Assembly: GCA_017561985.1 (NCBI GenBank)
Contig: JAFZAZ010000022.1
Span: forward strand, 1-38,553
Direction: 5' to 3'
Origin: Lachnospiraceae bacterium
GTDB lineage: Bacteria > Bacillota_A > Clostridia > Lachnospirales > Lachnospiraceae
DNA: 38,553 nt
How positions within the stretch are numbered: the stretch's first letter is position 1; every line of letters begins with the position of its first letter. Shown here one piece after another: positions 1-8,366 of the stretch. The position numbers and the translations under genes were made by a program. The notes beneath the pieces were generated by a model, which was given only the letters and a program-made list of their open reading frames with translations, was not told the origin of the DNA and searched no databases.

Positions 1-10
1 GCACAAAAAC

Positions 11-47
11 CTGCTAACAAAAGTCAAGTACTTTTAAGCAGATTTTT
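11..47. terminator. bidirectional terminator hairpin at window edge
   Basis: An imperfect hairpin pairs CTGCTAACAAAAGT with ACTTTTAAGCAG around a short loop. It is followed by ATTTTT on the plus strand and, read in reverse, by AGCAGG then TTTTT. It could end a gene lying left of the window as well as leftward transcription coming out of the insertion sequence. The fold was judged by eye. Confidence 0.5.
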
Positions 48-81
48 ATAAATCCTTTAATCATCTATTTTTGTGTACGCT

Positions 82-107
82 AAAAAGGCTGGCGTTATTA
101 TCCAGCC
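82..107 (-). terminator. terminator after the IS110 recombinase
   Basis: On the minus strand GGCTGG and CCAGCC form a six-base-pair stem around a nine-base loop and are followed directly by TTTTT. It lies 24 bases beyond the recombinase stop codon, so it is well placed to end that transcript. Confidence 0.6.
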
Positions 108-130
108 GGGACACCCTGCATAGTTTTTTA

Positions 131-1333
131 TTACTGATAAACTTCCGTTACCCTTGCGTAATATATCCTTAGGAATTTATTCAGGCCAGCAATCTTTGCG
201 TGTTTCTTGCCCTTTCCTTCGGCTTCTTTCTTTAAAATATAGTTATAAACGGCATCATCCTTTGGTGCCGGATGACTCTTAAGCACCCGCATTACCTCGT
301 ATCCGACTTTTCTTAGCGTTGATGATCCACGTTTTGTTATCTTTCGCTTCGTCCCAATGAACTGCCCTGATTCATATGGAGGCGGATCAATCCCTGCCCA
401 TGCGATGAGTGCCTTGGTGCTATGTAATCTTCTCACGTCACCGATTTCTGCTATCAGTTTCGGCGCAAGCACATCCCCAACACCTCCCATTTCCCGTACT
501 GTTGAATATTCAGGAAGGGACTTCGCAAGTGACTGCATACGTGCTAAAATAAGTGCCAGAGAGCTATCCACAGCCCTCAATACAGAAACAGCTTCCTGTA
601 CCAGCATTTTGGTCGATGGGGTATTGGAAGACAGTGTAGGGATACCATTGCATGCCAGTTCGTAGACTGCCTCAGCCTTAGATCTGCTGCGGTGGTATTT
701 CTTTTCCTCCGCCCAGCTCAAGTATTCCTCTGTGAATTCTTCAAGGTTCATTGATGTAATCAAATCGTAATGCCAAAACTTTTCGACAAAATCACTAAGC
801 TTATCTTTGCCGTTAGCCTCATTCCAGCTATTAAACATCTTCTTGATGTCAGGCATAACGTAATCCAGGATATGAGTAAGTTCCTGCAAGGCTTTGACAT
901 GAAGCTCCATATAGTACCGATACCTGCGTCCCAGTAGTTTAAGCTCGGCATATGTTTCTTCATTTCCTTCATATTTCTGGAGCTTGTACCATTTTTCAAT
1001 ACCATAATTCGCGATCATCATTGAATCCAGTTTGTCAGTTTTAGCTCCTCTGATACTGTTGTCCTTTGCATACTTCTTCATTGCAAACGGATTGATAACA
1101 GATACGAAGTATCCCTTATCTTGAAGGAACGTCAATACTGGCAAATGATAAATGCCTGTTGCCTCCATCACAACTCTTATCTCACCGTCCAGTTTTGCCA
1201 GCAGCCCCACAAAGGCTTCCATTGCCCCTTCTTCATGCTGTACCTCGAACGAGCTGCACACTATCTCTCCATAGGGCTTAAGAATACAGACAGTGCTTTT
1301 TCCTTTTGACACATCAACTCCTACGCTTATCAT
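131..1333 (-). CDS. IS110-family DEDD recombinase (transposase)
   Basis: The protein of 400 residues opens with the DEDD (RuvC-like) domain, seen as GVDVSKGKS near residue 5 with a catalytic Asp, then VVMEATGIYH near residue 70 and GAKTDKLDS near residue 100. The C-terminal third carries the transposase-20 segment (MGGVGDVLAPKLIAEIGDV), which in this family supplies the catalytic serine. The enzyme is known to insert and excise the element through a circular form, guided in studied members by an element-encoded bridge RNA. The start at 1333 was chosen because AAGGAGG lies six bases upstream; an in-frame ATG at 1387 has no such site and would lengthen the protein by 18 residues. The frame is intact and near the usual 400 residues, so the element may be active. 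Confidence 0.93.
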   Translation of the reverse strand: MISVGVDVSKGKSTVCILKPYGEIVCSSFEVQHEEGAMEAFVGLLAKLDGEIRVVMEATGIYHLPVLTFLQDKGYFVSVINPFAMKKYAKDNSIRGAKTDKLDSMMIANYGIEKWYKLQKYEGNEETYAELKLLGRRYRYYMELHVKALQELTHILDYVMPDIKKMFNSWNEANGKDKLSDFVEKFWHYDLITSMNLEEFTEEYLSWAEEKKYHRSRSKAEAVYELACNGIPTLSSNTPSTKMLVQEAVSVLRAVDSSLALILARMQSLAKSLPEYSTVREMGGVGDVLAPKLIAEIGDVRRLHSTKALIAWAGIDPPPYESGQFIGTKRKITKRGSSTLRKVGYEVMRVLKSHPAPKDDAVYNYILKKEAEGKGKKHAKIAGLNKFLRIYYARVTEVYQ

Positions 1334-1384
1334 CTGATACCTCCTTAAACTGATAATAGTAATTGTTCCAGCCGCACTTATTAC

Positions 1385-1513
1385 CATTCAGTTTAGTTGG
1401 TTACGCGGGAGCTGATCCCTACCTGCTTAATCGAATGCTTATAATAAGGGGTTGGTTAACGGTTTTTGTGACGGATGCTAAGACCCAAAAAAGAGCACGT
1501 CAGACCAATTACT
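1385..1513 (-). ncRNA. candidate IS110 bridge RNA
   Basis: The leader between the minus-strand promoter at 1520-1547 and the recombinase start folds into two stem-loops with internal loops. Read on the minus strand, the first pairs TTGGT (1508-1504) with ACCAA (1456-1452), then TGACG with CGTCA and TGCT with AGCA around a 14-base loop (1480-1493). The second pairs ATTC (1436-1433) with GAAT (1389-1386) and GGGA with TCCC, leaving unpaired internal loops. In IS110-group elements a bridge RNA encoded upstream of the recombinase has a target-binding loop and a donor-binding loop. The position and two-loop layout fit, but guide matches to target or donor could not be assigned. Confidence 0.42.
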
Positions 1514-1526
1514 CCCCTTATTATAA
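1439..1526. repeat. long inverted repeat in the IS upstream end
   Basis: TTATAATAAGGGG at 1439-1451 is the exact reverse complement of CCCCTTATTATAA at 1514-1526. Inside, TTGGT (1452-1456) pairs with ACCAA (1504-1508), and TGACG (1469-1473) with CGTCA (1498-1502). The outer right arm also contains the -10 box of the minus-strand promoter, so a hairpin formed by read-through transcription could differ from the one made from that promoter. Confidence 0.75.
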
Positions 1527-1547
1527 TAAAATAAGTGCAGATGTCAG
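1520..1547 (-). promoter_or_regulatory. promoter for bridge RNA/recombinase
   Basis: On the minus strand CTGACA (complement of 1542-1547) and TATAAT (complement of 1520-1525) are 16 bases apart, a close match to a housekeeping promoter. Transcription would start near 1513, giving a leader of about 180 bases before the recombinase start. Confidence 0.6.
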
Positions 1548-1638
1548 AGTTAATTACTCTCTAACAACTACACTTTTATGGTACTAAAAAGAACGTCGGA
1601 CCCGGGGGCAAGGTGTCGAATAAGAATAAGATTAACAA

Positions 1639-1667
1639 TTGAAATTATTATATATTTCAAGTATAAT
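1639..1667 (+). promoter_or_regulatory. strong forward promoter before the 1175-residue gene
   Basis: TTGAAA at 1639-1644 and TATAAT at 1662-1667 are separated by exactly 17 bases. Within them TTGAAAT (1639-1645) and ATTTCAA (1654-1660) form an inverted repeat overlapping the -35 and spacer, so a repressor could bind here. It lies just right of the insertion sequence and points into the large gene. Confidence 0.65.
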
Positions 1668-1895
1668 TATCGAAATAACTAACAAGATATGTATGTGATT
1701 TCCATTTGTGAATCCAGGAGATTACATCGCTGTTTTGTTTTATTTTTCGAGAAAAGGGAGGTGACAGAGAGAACGTTGCCGCGGCCGCGGCACAAATGTT
1801 GTATATGCAAAGATTCAGGGGTTTAGTATGTACTGTTTTGAGGTGTAGGTGAAGATGATTCTCGTTGCAGCATGCAATGAGGGAGAGGGGTTAAT
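1668..1895 (+). other. long leader upstream of the 1175-residue gene
   Basis: About 220 bases separate the promoter from the gene. The stretch holds an isolated strong Shine-Dalgarno-like run (AAAAGGGAGGTGA, about 1754-1766) followed at 1776 by a TTG-initiated frame of only 16 codons ending at 1826, and a 14-base G/C palindrome GCCGCGGCCGCGGC at 1778-1791. Whether a leader peptide is made is unknown. No other gene is seen here. Confidence 0.4.
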
Positions 1896-4800
1896 ATGTT
1901 CCGTTGTAAATTCAAAGGGAATACTGAAGTGGTATGTACCGGACTGAAGTTCGAATGCTCGACACAGCCATGGGAAACGGAAGATGAGGGAGTGCTTACG
2001 TTTCGTCCGGACGATTATCTCCTTGTGGAGGAGGCAGGGCTCAAGCTGGACGGCGACGGCGACCTGATCAGGACAGAGCTCATGATCCGCGAGAATGAAG
2101 AAAACATACTTTATCTGGTTGAAGGCGAATGCATTCCGTTCCGCGTGTATTTTGAATACGACAGCCGCACAAAAAAGTATTGCGCCGTTATGGAAGTGGA
2201 TCTGAAGACGATAGGCGGGGAGGACCGCACCAGGAGGCTGCGCTCGGAACACGTGTTGGAGCGAGGGAAAATGTACCTGCTCGAGGTGGTGCTTCTGGAC
2301 GGCGAATGCTATATTCTGGCGGACGGTGAGCCTGTGCTGAGGCATATGTTCACGGGCACGTATGCAAAAAAGAACTACGGTAAACTGTGCTTCGGCGGCG
2401 CGAACCATCCGAGCGGTTTTCGTATGAAATCACTGGAGTTCGTTTCCGACATCTATCAGGAGAACGATGTGAGAGTGCAGGAGATCCTGAGCAAAGCTGT
2501 CGAGGATAGTTTCATGGTGAGACACAGTGCCCCCATGAATTATCTGGATGAAGGCATCGATATCGGAGAATATGCAGGCTATTCACCAAAGAGAGACTGG
2601 GAGAACTACGAGGTGTTTCAATTCAGGAAAGACGATGTATATAAGGAACTCGTCGTTTTATCCGGCAGCAGATACATGATTTTAAGCGAAGAGATTTACT
2701 CATATTATTCGACTCACAACATGGATGATATGCTGATTGCCGAGGTGACGCTGATCCCCGGTAAAGTTGTCCTGGCGCAGTTTACGAATGTGTGTGTTTT
2801 CTATTATATACCGACAAAAATGTATTCCGAGATCACTGGCGGCATCATGGAGCGGTATCTGTCCTGTGATCTTGCGGATTATGATTATTGGTATCCGTAT
2901 ATTTTTGAAGGATCGCATGGCGACAGTTACGAAAAAGACGGGATGACAGTCAGTTATATGCCGTTTTCGAACGGGCTGGTGATCTGCGAAGTCATTGATC
3001 AGAATGAAGCTCGCGAACCGTACACTGTGATCATGAAGAAGGAAATGATCACGGTGCGCGACGTCGACGGGCACTATGCTATAGTTGTTCCGCTCGCGGA
3101 TTATACCGTCACGTATGATGAAAAAGGAAAACCGTTCCTCTATACCCTTGCCTGTAAAGAAGGATGGATTCATTCCGTTCCGGCCTGGAATTACACAGTG
3201 TTTGTCGACAAGGATCTCGGCGCAGCCTCGGAAAAAGGAATTCGTGAGGTTACACGGAAAAACAGATACGACGCGCTTTGCATTGATTTTGAGGGCGGCG
3301 TCATGGCGGCGTACCCGGAAATCGACAAGGTATGCCTTCACACAAACTTTTTGATGAAACTCGCCAAGGTTACCTGCGGCAAGATCGATGACGGAATCAA
3401 CTCGATCCCGGAACTGTATCTTCGCCTGTATGTCACTTCGAGTGAGGGCACGAAGGCGTGGAACGTGGACCTCGGAAAACACAGCTACTATGACGGTTCC
3501 ACCCATTACACGTTCAATACCAAGGATGGCTATAACGTGTTTACGCTCGACAAGATGACAGCGGACAGCTATATGCGCGTGACAATCCATTTGTATGATT
3601 ACGATCCCGGCCCGGCAAATGAAAACGACTACATCGGTACCTTTGACTACGTCTTTGACATCAGCAACGGCTGGGGAATCGACCACAGCAACAGTTACGG
3701 CGTTTATACGCTTCCCATGACGACCGAGGGAAAGGATAACCGCGGAGGGTTGTGGAATGCAGTGCTGATGATGTCCGTAGCGGAAAAATACGATCTGGAG
3801 GAGTTGAAGAAGAACTGGAAAAAGAATCTCGGATTCCATTTCAGGAATTTCACGGGGTCATACAAGTTCACGAAGGGTGAGTTCGGCCGACTGTTCAAAA
3901 ATGTATTCGCGATCAACGATGCTTCGCACAGCTGGTGGAGACTGGACGCATTGACTAGCGAAGGAATCTTCTACAGCATGTGTGCAAAAGGAGCAGATTA
4001 TGCGAAGTGTTACGGCTTCGCCGTTGCGGAGGCGGAGGCTTATCACGGTATGGGATTGTTTATCCCGCCTCTCAGCCGGTTCGGCCTGGCCCAAGGATGT
4101 ACCAAGAGTCTGACCGGTGATGATCTGACATTTGCGGACATGGAGCCGACCATCGGCAGATGGATCGTGGATTCATGGTATCGCGGGTTTGGCTGGGACA
4201 GTATGATGTACGAGTGGAGAAAGATAAACTCCGGTATCGCGGAAAATCCTTTGAGAGCGATCGAGGAAGTCAAAGCGATCATTGCCGCAGAGGGCTGCTG
4301 CATCGTCAACGTATTCCCGAAAATAACGGAAATCGATCCCGGTGAAGGACATTCGGTTCTTGCTTATCGCTGGGAAGGCGAGGGCTGGGACACGAAGTTC
4401 TTTGTACTGGACTGCAATAAACCGTTCGACAGCAAATACGATAACTACAGTATTCCCAAGAGTGAAACGTGGATCAGTTTCGTTAAAAAGGGTGACAAGA
4501 TCGACAGGATACAATTCTTTTACTACAACGGGGCCTATCATTACCGCAAAGAGTGTTATTTTGATACAGACTATCAGGTCATCCTCGGAGTGCCGTTCGC
4601 GGTTGCAGCGAAAGAACCGAGAATACCGAGCTGGTCGGAAGTTACCGCAGGCGGGCTTGGAAATATGGTCATGGGCTGGATCGACGGCATCGGAAGTCTC
4701 ATCACCGGTTCAAACGCGTCCGGGATCATCTATGACAAGAACACATTGAACACAGAGGAAATCTTCTTCCCTATGATCGCGAGCGCCGGAGGAAAGACGG

Positions 4801-5423
4801 GACAGCGCAGGTTCTTCCTGGTCAAAAACGGTGACGCAAACCTTACCTTCCGCGGCGAGAAGCAGGGAAGCACGACCGTTACACTTCTTTCCGCCGGAGG
4901 AAAGGTTACCCTGGATACCAGAATGAAAGAGGGCGAGGAACTGACGGTTTCGTACGAGAAACTCACGGATGTCCGCCGGATGCGCCTTGGAATGAAGAGA
5001 ACGGGTGATGCCGAAAAAGTAAGTTTCCGGGTTGAGAAACGGCGTGACAGCAAACTGTGCGAGTTCCGGTACAAAGAGGAGCTGGAGGTTGATCGCGGCG
5101 GACTCGAGATTCAGGGAAAGACGTTCGGCACGCGTCTCGTGGCAAAGCGCTGGAAGGAAAACGGAGTCGAACTCCCGTCTGTACAGCTGAAGCCGAAGAG
5201 AAACATCCGTGAAACCTATGCGCCGCCGCATGCACGTCCGAGAAAGGAAGCAGGCGCAAGGATTGCGAACAAGAGGCTCACCGTAAAACAGTGCGCCGCG
5301 ATCTACGGCTGCAGCAAATCCACGGTACAGCAGATGTGCAGAAACGCCCAGATCCCCGGCGCGTTCAAGGAAAAACGCAAGTGGGTCATCCCGGGAAGAG
5401 AGCAGCTCGTCACATATCGATAA
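1896..5423 (+). CDS. large multidomain protein: LamG-like, C2-like, papain-like, C-terminal HTH
   Basis: I do not recognise this 1175-residue protein as a named family. Residues 1-185 read like a LamG/concanavalin-type sandwich (ending [21 protein letters not shown]). Around 500-600 there is a C2-like stretch with an acidic loop, D568-Y-D570 followed by ND578-YIG. Residues 690-860 could be a papain-like fold: Cys705 in AKCYGFA, His819 in GEGHSVLAY, then Asp839 and Asn841 in LDCNKP, with spacings like those of C1/C39-type peptidases. Residues 1128-1175 match an excisionase/MerR-type helix-turn-helix ([17 protein letters not shown], then [14 protein letters not shown]). There is no signal peptide or membrane segment, so it should be cytoplasmic. 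GAGAGGGG before the ATG is the ribosome site. Base composition is more even than in neighbours. The domain calls are by eye; peptidase activity is inference. Confidence 0.75.
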   Translation: MFRCKFKGNTEVVCTGLKFECSTQPWETEDEGVLTFRPDDYLLVEEAGLKLDGDGDLIRTELMIRENEENILYLVEGECIPFRVYFEYDSRTKKYCAVMEVDLKTIGGEDRTRRLRSEHVLERGKMYLLEVVLLDGECYILADGEPVLRHMFTGTYAKKNYGKLCFGGANHPSGFRMKSLEFVSDIYQENDVRVQEILSKAVEDSFMVRHSAPMNYLDEGIDIGEYAGYSPKRDWENYEVFQFRKDDVYKELVVLSGSRYMILSEEIYSYYSTHNMDDMLIAEVTLIPGKVVLAQFTNVCVFYYIPTKMYSEITGGIMERYLSCDLADYDYWYPYIFEGSHGDSYEKDGMTVSYMPFSNGLVICEVIDQNEAREPYTVIMKKEMITVRDVDGHYAIVVPLADYTVTYDEKGKPFLYTLACKEGWIHSVPAWNYTVFVDKDLGAASEKGIREVTRKNRYDALCIDFEGGVMAAYPEIDKVCLHTNFLMKLAKVTCGKIDDGINSIPELYLRLYVTSSEGTKAWNVDLGKHSYYDGSTHYTFNTKDGYNVFTLDKMTADSYMRVTIHLYDYDPGPANENDYIGTFDYVFDISNGWGIDHSNSYGVYTLPMTTEGKDNRGGLWNAVLMMSVAEKYDLEELKKNWKKNLGFHFRNFTGSYKFTKGEFGRLFKNVFAINDASHSWWRLDALTSEGIFYSMCAKGADYAKCYGFAVAEAEAYHGMGLFIPPLSRFGLAQGCTKSLTGDDLTFADMEPTIGRWIVDSWYRGFGWDSMMYEWRKINSGIAENPLRAIEEVKAIIAAEGCCIVNVFPKITEIDPGEGHSVLAYRWEGEGWDTKFFVLDCNKPFDSKYDNYSIPKSETWISFVKKGDKIDRIQFFYYNGAYHYRKECYFDTDYQVILGVPFAVAAKEPRIPSWSEVTAGGLGNMVMGWIDGIGSLITGSNASGIIYDKNTLNTEEIFFPMIASAGGKTGQRRFFLVKNGDANLTFRGEKQGSTTVTLLSAGGKVTLDTRMKEGEELTVSYEKLTDVRRMRLGMKRTGDAEKVSFRVEKRRDSKLCEFRYKEELEVDRGGLEIQGKTFGTRLVAKRWKENGVELPSVQLKPKRNIRETYAPPHARPRKEAGARIANKRLTVKQCAAIYGCSKSTVQQMCRNAQIPGAFKEKRKWVIPGREQLVTYR

Positions 5424-5451
5424 TGCATGGCCGCTTTTTGTGCAAAACACA

Positions 5452-5481
5452 CCGCCGCCTTCGGGCGGCGGATTCCTTTTT
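5452..5481 (+). terminator. terminator after the large gene
   Basis: CCGCCGCC and GGCGGCGG pair perfectly around a TTCG tetraloop and are followed by ATTCC and TTTTT. It lies 28 bases past the stop codon and separates the large gene from pfp. Confidence 0.88.
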
Positions 5482-5497
5482 GTACGGAAAAGCGCAC

Positions 5498-5524
5498 TTT
5501 ACATTTTTCGAAAAATGGTATAAA
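5498..5524 (+). promoter_or_regulatory. pfp promoter containing a 16-base palindrome
   Basis: TTTACA (5498-5503) and TATAAA (5519-5524) are 15 bases apart; CACTTT at 5495-5500 gives an alternative -35 at 18 bases. The spacer is almost filled by the perfect palindrome CATTTTTCGAAAAATG at 5502-5517. A protein bound there would cover the polymerase site, so it is a candidate operator. It is also a double copy of the CATTTTTCG word repeated across the window. Confidence 0.6.
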
Positions 5525-5538
5525 ATACACATCAAATG

Positions 5539-5578
5539 GGTTCGGGCGGATGTCGCGCTCGCGCGGGCGGATCGAACC
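5539..5578 (+). other. hairpin in the pfp leader
   Basis: GGTTCG (5539-5544) can pair with CGAACC (5573-5578), enclosing a G/C-rich segment with two copies of GGGCGGAT and a TCGCGC/GCGCG core. It lies between the promoter and the ribosome site. It may stabilise the message; no riboswitch class was recognised. Confidence 0.35.
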
Positions 5579-5611
5579 TGTAAGATTGATGACGAAAAAA
5601 GGAGTAACAGT

Positions 5612-7270
5612 ATGAATCTTTCCCCTCTTCAAAAAGCAAGATATCAGTATCAGCCGAAGCTTCCGGGAATGCTCCGCAACGGTATTGCGGACATCTGCGT
5701 GAAGGAAGGCGATGCTACGCAGAGTGTAGCGGATCAGGACAAGATCAAGGCCCTCTTCCCGAACACGTACGGCAAGAAGGAGATCACCTTTGTAAAGGGT
5801 GCGAACACTTCGGCAGCAAAGAAGCAGGTTGTCGGCGTTATCCTCTCCGGCGGACAGGCACCCGGCGGACACAACGTTGTCTGCGGTCTGTACGACGCGC
5901 TGAAGGCTACCGACAAGAACAACGTTCTTCTCGGCTTCAAGGGCGGCCCGAGCGGACTTCTGGAAGATGACTATATCACATTTACCGACGAGATCATCGA
6001 CGCTTATCGCAACACCGGCGGTTTCGATATCATCGGTTCCGGCAGAACCAAGCTTGAGACCACGTCCCAGTTTGCCATCGTTGAGGATGTTGCCAAGAGA
6101 CACGGCCTCACCGCAATCGTAATCATCGGCGGTGACGATTCCAACACCAACGCTGCCGTACTCGCAGAGTACATGGCTGCTAAGAACACGGGCGTTCAGG
6201 TTATCGGCTGCCCGAAGACCATCGACGGCGACCTCAAGAACGAGGACATCGAGGCTTCGTTCGGTTTCGATACCGCAACCAAGACCTACAGCGAGCTCAT
6301 CGGTAACATCGAGCGTGACGCGAACTCCGCAAAGAAGTACTGGCACTTCATCAAGGTTATGGGCCGTTCCGCTTCCCACGTAGCACTTGAGTGCGCTCTT
6401 GAGACGCAGCCCAACATCTGCCTCATCGGTGAGGAAGTTGCTGCGAAGAAGCAGTCGATCGCTGACATCACCAACTACATCGCTGACGCTGTTGAGAAGC
6501 GCGGCAACAAGGGCGAGAACTTCGGCGTTGCCATCATTCCCGAGGGTATCGTTGAGTTCGTTCCTGAATTTTCCGCATTGATCAAGGAGATCAACGAGCT
6601 CCTTGCCGGCTCCAAGACGGAAGAGTTCAATGCACTTCCCGACTGGAACGCAAAGTACGCATTCATCAAGGCCGGCCTTACCGCCGAGTCCTTCAAGGTA
6701 TTTGACATTCTGCCGCAGGGCATCCAGCAGCAGCTCTTCCTCGAGAGAGATCCTCACGGCAACGTTCAGGTTTCCCTCATCGAGTCCGAGAAACTCTTCT
6801 CCGAGATGGTGAAGAACGAGCTCGCAAAGCGCAAGGCTGCAGGCACCTACCACGGCAAATTCGGTCAGCAGCATCACTTCTTCGGTTACGAAGGACGCTG
6901 CGCATTCCCGTCGAACTTCGACGCTGACTATTGCTACTCCCTCGGCTACAACGCATTCATGCTCATCCAGTACGGCTACACCGGATACCTTTCGAAGGTT
7001 TCCAACCTTTCCAAGCCGGCTGAGGAGTGGAACGCAGGCGGTATGCCGATCACGAAGATGATGAACATCGAGCGCCGCAACGGTGAGGACAAGCCCGTTA
7101 TCCGCAAGGCACTCGTTGAGCTTGACGGCAAGCCGTTCAAGTACTTCGAGGCTCATCGCGACGAGTGGGCAGTGAACACCTGCTTCACGTATCCGGGTGC
7201 TATCCAGTACTACGGACCGGCTGAGGTTTGCGACCTGACCACGAGAACGCTTGCTCTCGAGAAGGGTTGA
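5612..7270 (+). CDS. pfp: pyrophosphate--fructose 6-phosphate 1-phosphotransferase
   Basis: This cytoplasmic glycolytic enzyme of 552 residues makes fructose 1,6-bisphosphate from fructose 6-phosphate using pyrophosphate, reversibly. The length fits the long (about 550-residue) PFP clade. GGQAPGGHN near residue 80 is the nucleotide/PPi loop. GGDDSNT at 173-179 has Asp where ATP enzymes have Gly in GGDGS, the usual sign of PPi use. [12 protein letters not shown] at 201-212 carries the catalytic TIDGD. The start at 5612 follows AAAAAAGGAG at good spacing; an open frame extends further upstream through the terminator and promoter but has no homologous residues. Codon choice is strongly biased to C-ending codons, suggesting high expression. 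It stands alone between its own promoter and terminator. Confidence 0.95.
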   Translation: MNLSPLQKARYQYQPKLPGMLRNGIADICVKEGDATQSVADQDKIKALFPNTYGKKEITFVKGANTSAAKKQVVGVILSGGQAPGGHNVVCGLYDALKATDKNNVLLGFKGGPSGLLEDDYITFTDEIIDAYRNTGGFDIIGSGRTKLETTSQFAIVEDVAKRHGLTAIVIIGGDDSNTNAAVLAEYMAAKNTGVQVIGCPKTIDGDLKNEDIEASFGFDTATKTYSELIGNIERDANSAKKYWHFIKVMGRSASHVALECALETQPNICLIGEEVAAKKQSIADITNYIADAVEKRGNKGENFGVAIIPEGIVEFVPEFSALIKEINELLAGSKTEEFNALPDWNAKYAFIKAGLTAESFKVFDILPQGIQQQLFLERDPHGNVQVSLIESEKLFSEMVKNELAKRKAAGTYHGKFGQQHHFFGYEGRCAFPSNFDADYCYSLGYNAFMLIQYGYTGYLSKVSNLSKPAEEWNAGGMPITKMMNIERRNGEDKPVIRKALVELDGKPFKYFEAHRDEWAVNTCFTYPGAIQYYGPAEVCDLTTRTLALEKG

Positions 7271-7291
7271 TCCCAGACAATTTGAATCAGG

Positions 7292-7315
7292 GCCCGGGGC
7301 GGAAACGCTCCGGGC
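7292..7315 (+). terminator. hairpin after pfp
   Basis: GCCCGGGGCG and CGCTCCGGGC form a 10-base-pair stem (one G-T pair) with a GAAA loop, 21 bases past the stop. The T run after it is poor (ATCTTGTGTATT), so some read-through into the next gene is likely. Confidence 0.6.
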
Positions 7316-7373
7316 ATCTTGTGTATTAATGTGCGCGTGATATAAGTCCCTTTTTCTTACCCGGAGGATATGA

Positions 7374-8366
7374 ATGAAGGAACGATTTGAGGAACTCCTG
7401 CGCATCGCGCAGGGCCATACGGTATGTATTCAGCCGCATGACTATCCCGACCCGGATGCATTGGCATCGGCGTTCGGGCTGCAGGAATTGCTCCGCAGAC
7501 GCGGCATCGAAGCGGGAATCGGCTATTTCGGCACGGTGGACAAGGTCAACATCCGTCTTATGATGGACGAGTTTGAGATTGTTCCGGTTCCGCGGGAAAT
7601 GATGGACCGGTTTGATGAGGACGCCGTCGTCATCAATATCGATGTCCAGAAAAATAACTCGAACCTGACGGACATGAAGGGTCAGGAGAGAGTGTGTATC
7701 GATCACCATCCGTGGGTGACGGAGGAGAAGTACGACATCGTCATTCACGAGCTTGTCGGTGCGTGCGCCACGATCGTGACGGAGCTTTACGCACAGCTCG
7801 GCGAGGAGATCCCAAGGAATGTCGCCACTGCGCTTCTGTACGGGATCAAGATGGACACGCGCAACCTGTGCGCAGGTGTTACGGACGCGGACATTGCGGC
7901 ATTTTCCCTGCTGCACCGGATCGCGGATCATGACATCATCCAGAGACTTGACAACAACAGCCTGCAGATTTCGGATCTTCGCGCGTACGGTGCGGCGATC
8001 CAGAACATTGTTGTGTATGATGAGATCGGCTTTGTTCATATCCCGTTTGACTGCCCCGACGGATTGATCGCGAGTGTGTCCAACTTCATCCTCGCGCTCG
8101 ATGCGGTTACGGTGGCGGTGGTGTATGCCGACCGCAACGGCGGACTGAAATTTTCCGTGCGGTCCGAGCTGTCGGAGGTCAATGCCGGTCAGCTTGTAAA
8201 CTATGCGCTCCGCGGCATCGGCAACGGCGGCGGACACGCGACCATGGCCGGCGGCCTTTTGTACCGGGAGTGCATGTCCCGGCTCGGAAGCGACCGTGAC
8301 ACCGCGATACGCATGCGCTTCGGCGACGCACTTGCGCGTGTGACCTCGGAGGAGGAAAATCAATGA
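7374..8366 (+). CDS. DHH-family phosphoesterase (NrnA-like oligoribonuclease/pAp phosphatase)
   Basis: Family members degrade very short RNAs and dephosphorylate pAp with bound metal ions in the cytoplasm. The 330-residue protein has the N-terminal metal motif H22...D26-P-D28, the signature DHH at 110-112 (CIDHHPW) and the C-terminal DHHA1 motif GGGH288-ATMAGG that binds the substrate. Length and order of motifs are as usual for NrnA-type proteins. The start at 7374 follows CCGGAGG with seven bases between; the ATG at 7370 is in another frame. The stop overlaps the next start (ATGA), indicating translational coupling. The exact substrate (nanoRNA, pAp or a cyclic dinucleotide product) cannot be told from sequence, so no symbol is given. 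Confidence 0.9.
   Translation: MKERFEELLRIAQGHTVCIQPHDYPDPDALASAFGLQELLRRRGIEAGIGYFGTVDKVNIRLMMDEFEIVPVPREMMDRFDEDAVVINIDVQKNNSNLTDMKGQERVCIDHHPWVTEEKYDIVIHELVGACATIVTELYAQLGEEIPRNVATALLYGIKMDTRNLCAGVTDADIAAFSLLHRIADHDIIQRLDNNSLQISDLRAYGAAIQNIVVYDEIGFVHIPFDCPDGLIASVSNFILALDAVTVAVVYADRNGGLKFSVRSELSEVNAGQLVNYALRGIGNGGGHATMAGGLLYRECMSRLGSDRDTAIRMRFGDALARVTSEEENQ

Larger units (their letters stand above)
108..1617 (-). mobile_element. IS110-family insertion sequence (ends approximate)
   Basis: The element holds a single IS110-type recombinase gene plus non-coding ends, the longer one (about 280 bases) upstream of the gene, which is the layout of the IS110 group. The limits given rest on a near-perfect 10-base inverted match: GACACCCTGC at 110-119 against the complement of GCAAGGTGTC at 1608-1617. 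IS110-group elements usually lack true terminal inverted repeats, so these limits are tentative. No target duplication was identified, as expected for this family. The region is visibly more AT-rich than the chromosome to its right. Confidence 0.45.

Noticed and set aside
1363..1587. 74-codon frame on the plus strand in the IS upstream end
   Set aside because: It runs through the palindrome and promoter of the element, has no ribosome site, and the stretch is better explained as structured non-coding RNA.
1778..1791. GCCGCGGCCGCGGC palindrome containing a NotI site
   Set aside because: Looks like a cloning or linker remnant or a tiny hairpin, but with no flanking vector sequence it is most simply chance in a G/C run.
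1776..1826. TTG-initiated 16-codon leader peptide after AAGGGAGGTGA
   Set aside because: The ribosome-like site is strong, but TTG start, tiny size and lack of an associated hairpin leave it unsupported as a gene. Mentioned only in the leader entry.
5303..7405. 700-codon open frame antisense to pfp
   Set aside because: It lies opposite a clear enzyme gene with strong codon bias; C-ending codons on one strand remove stops on the other. The product has no recognisable domain.
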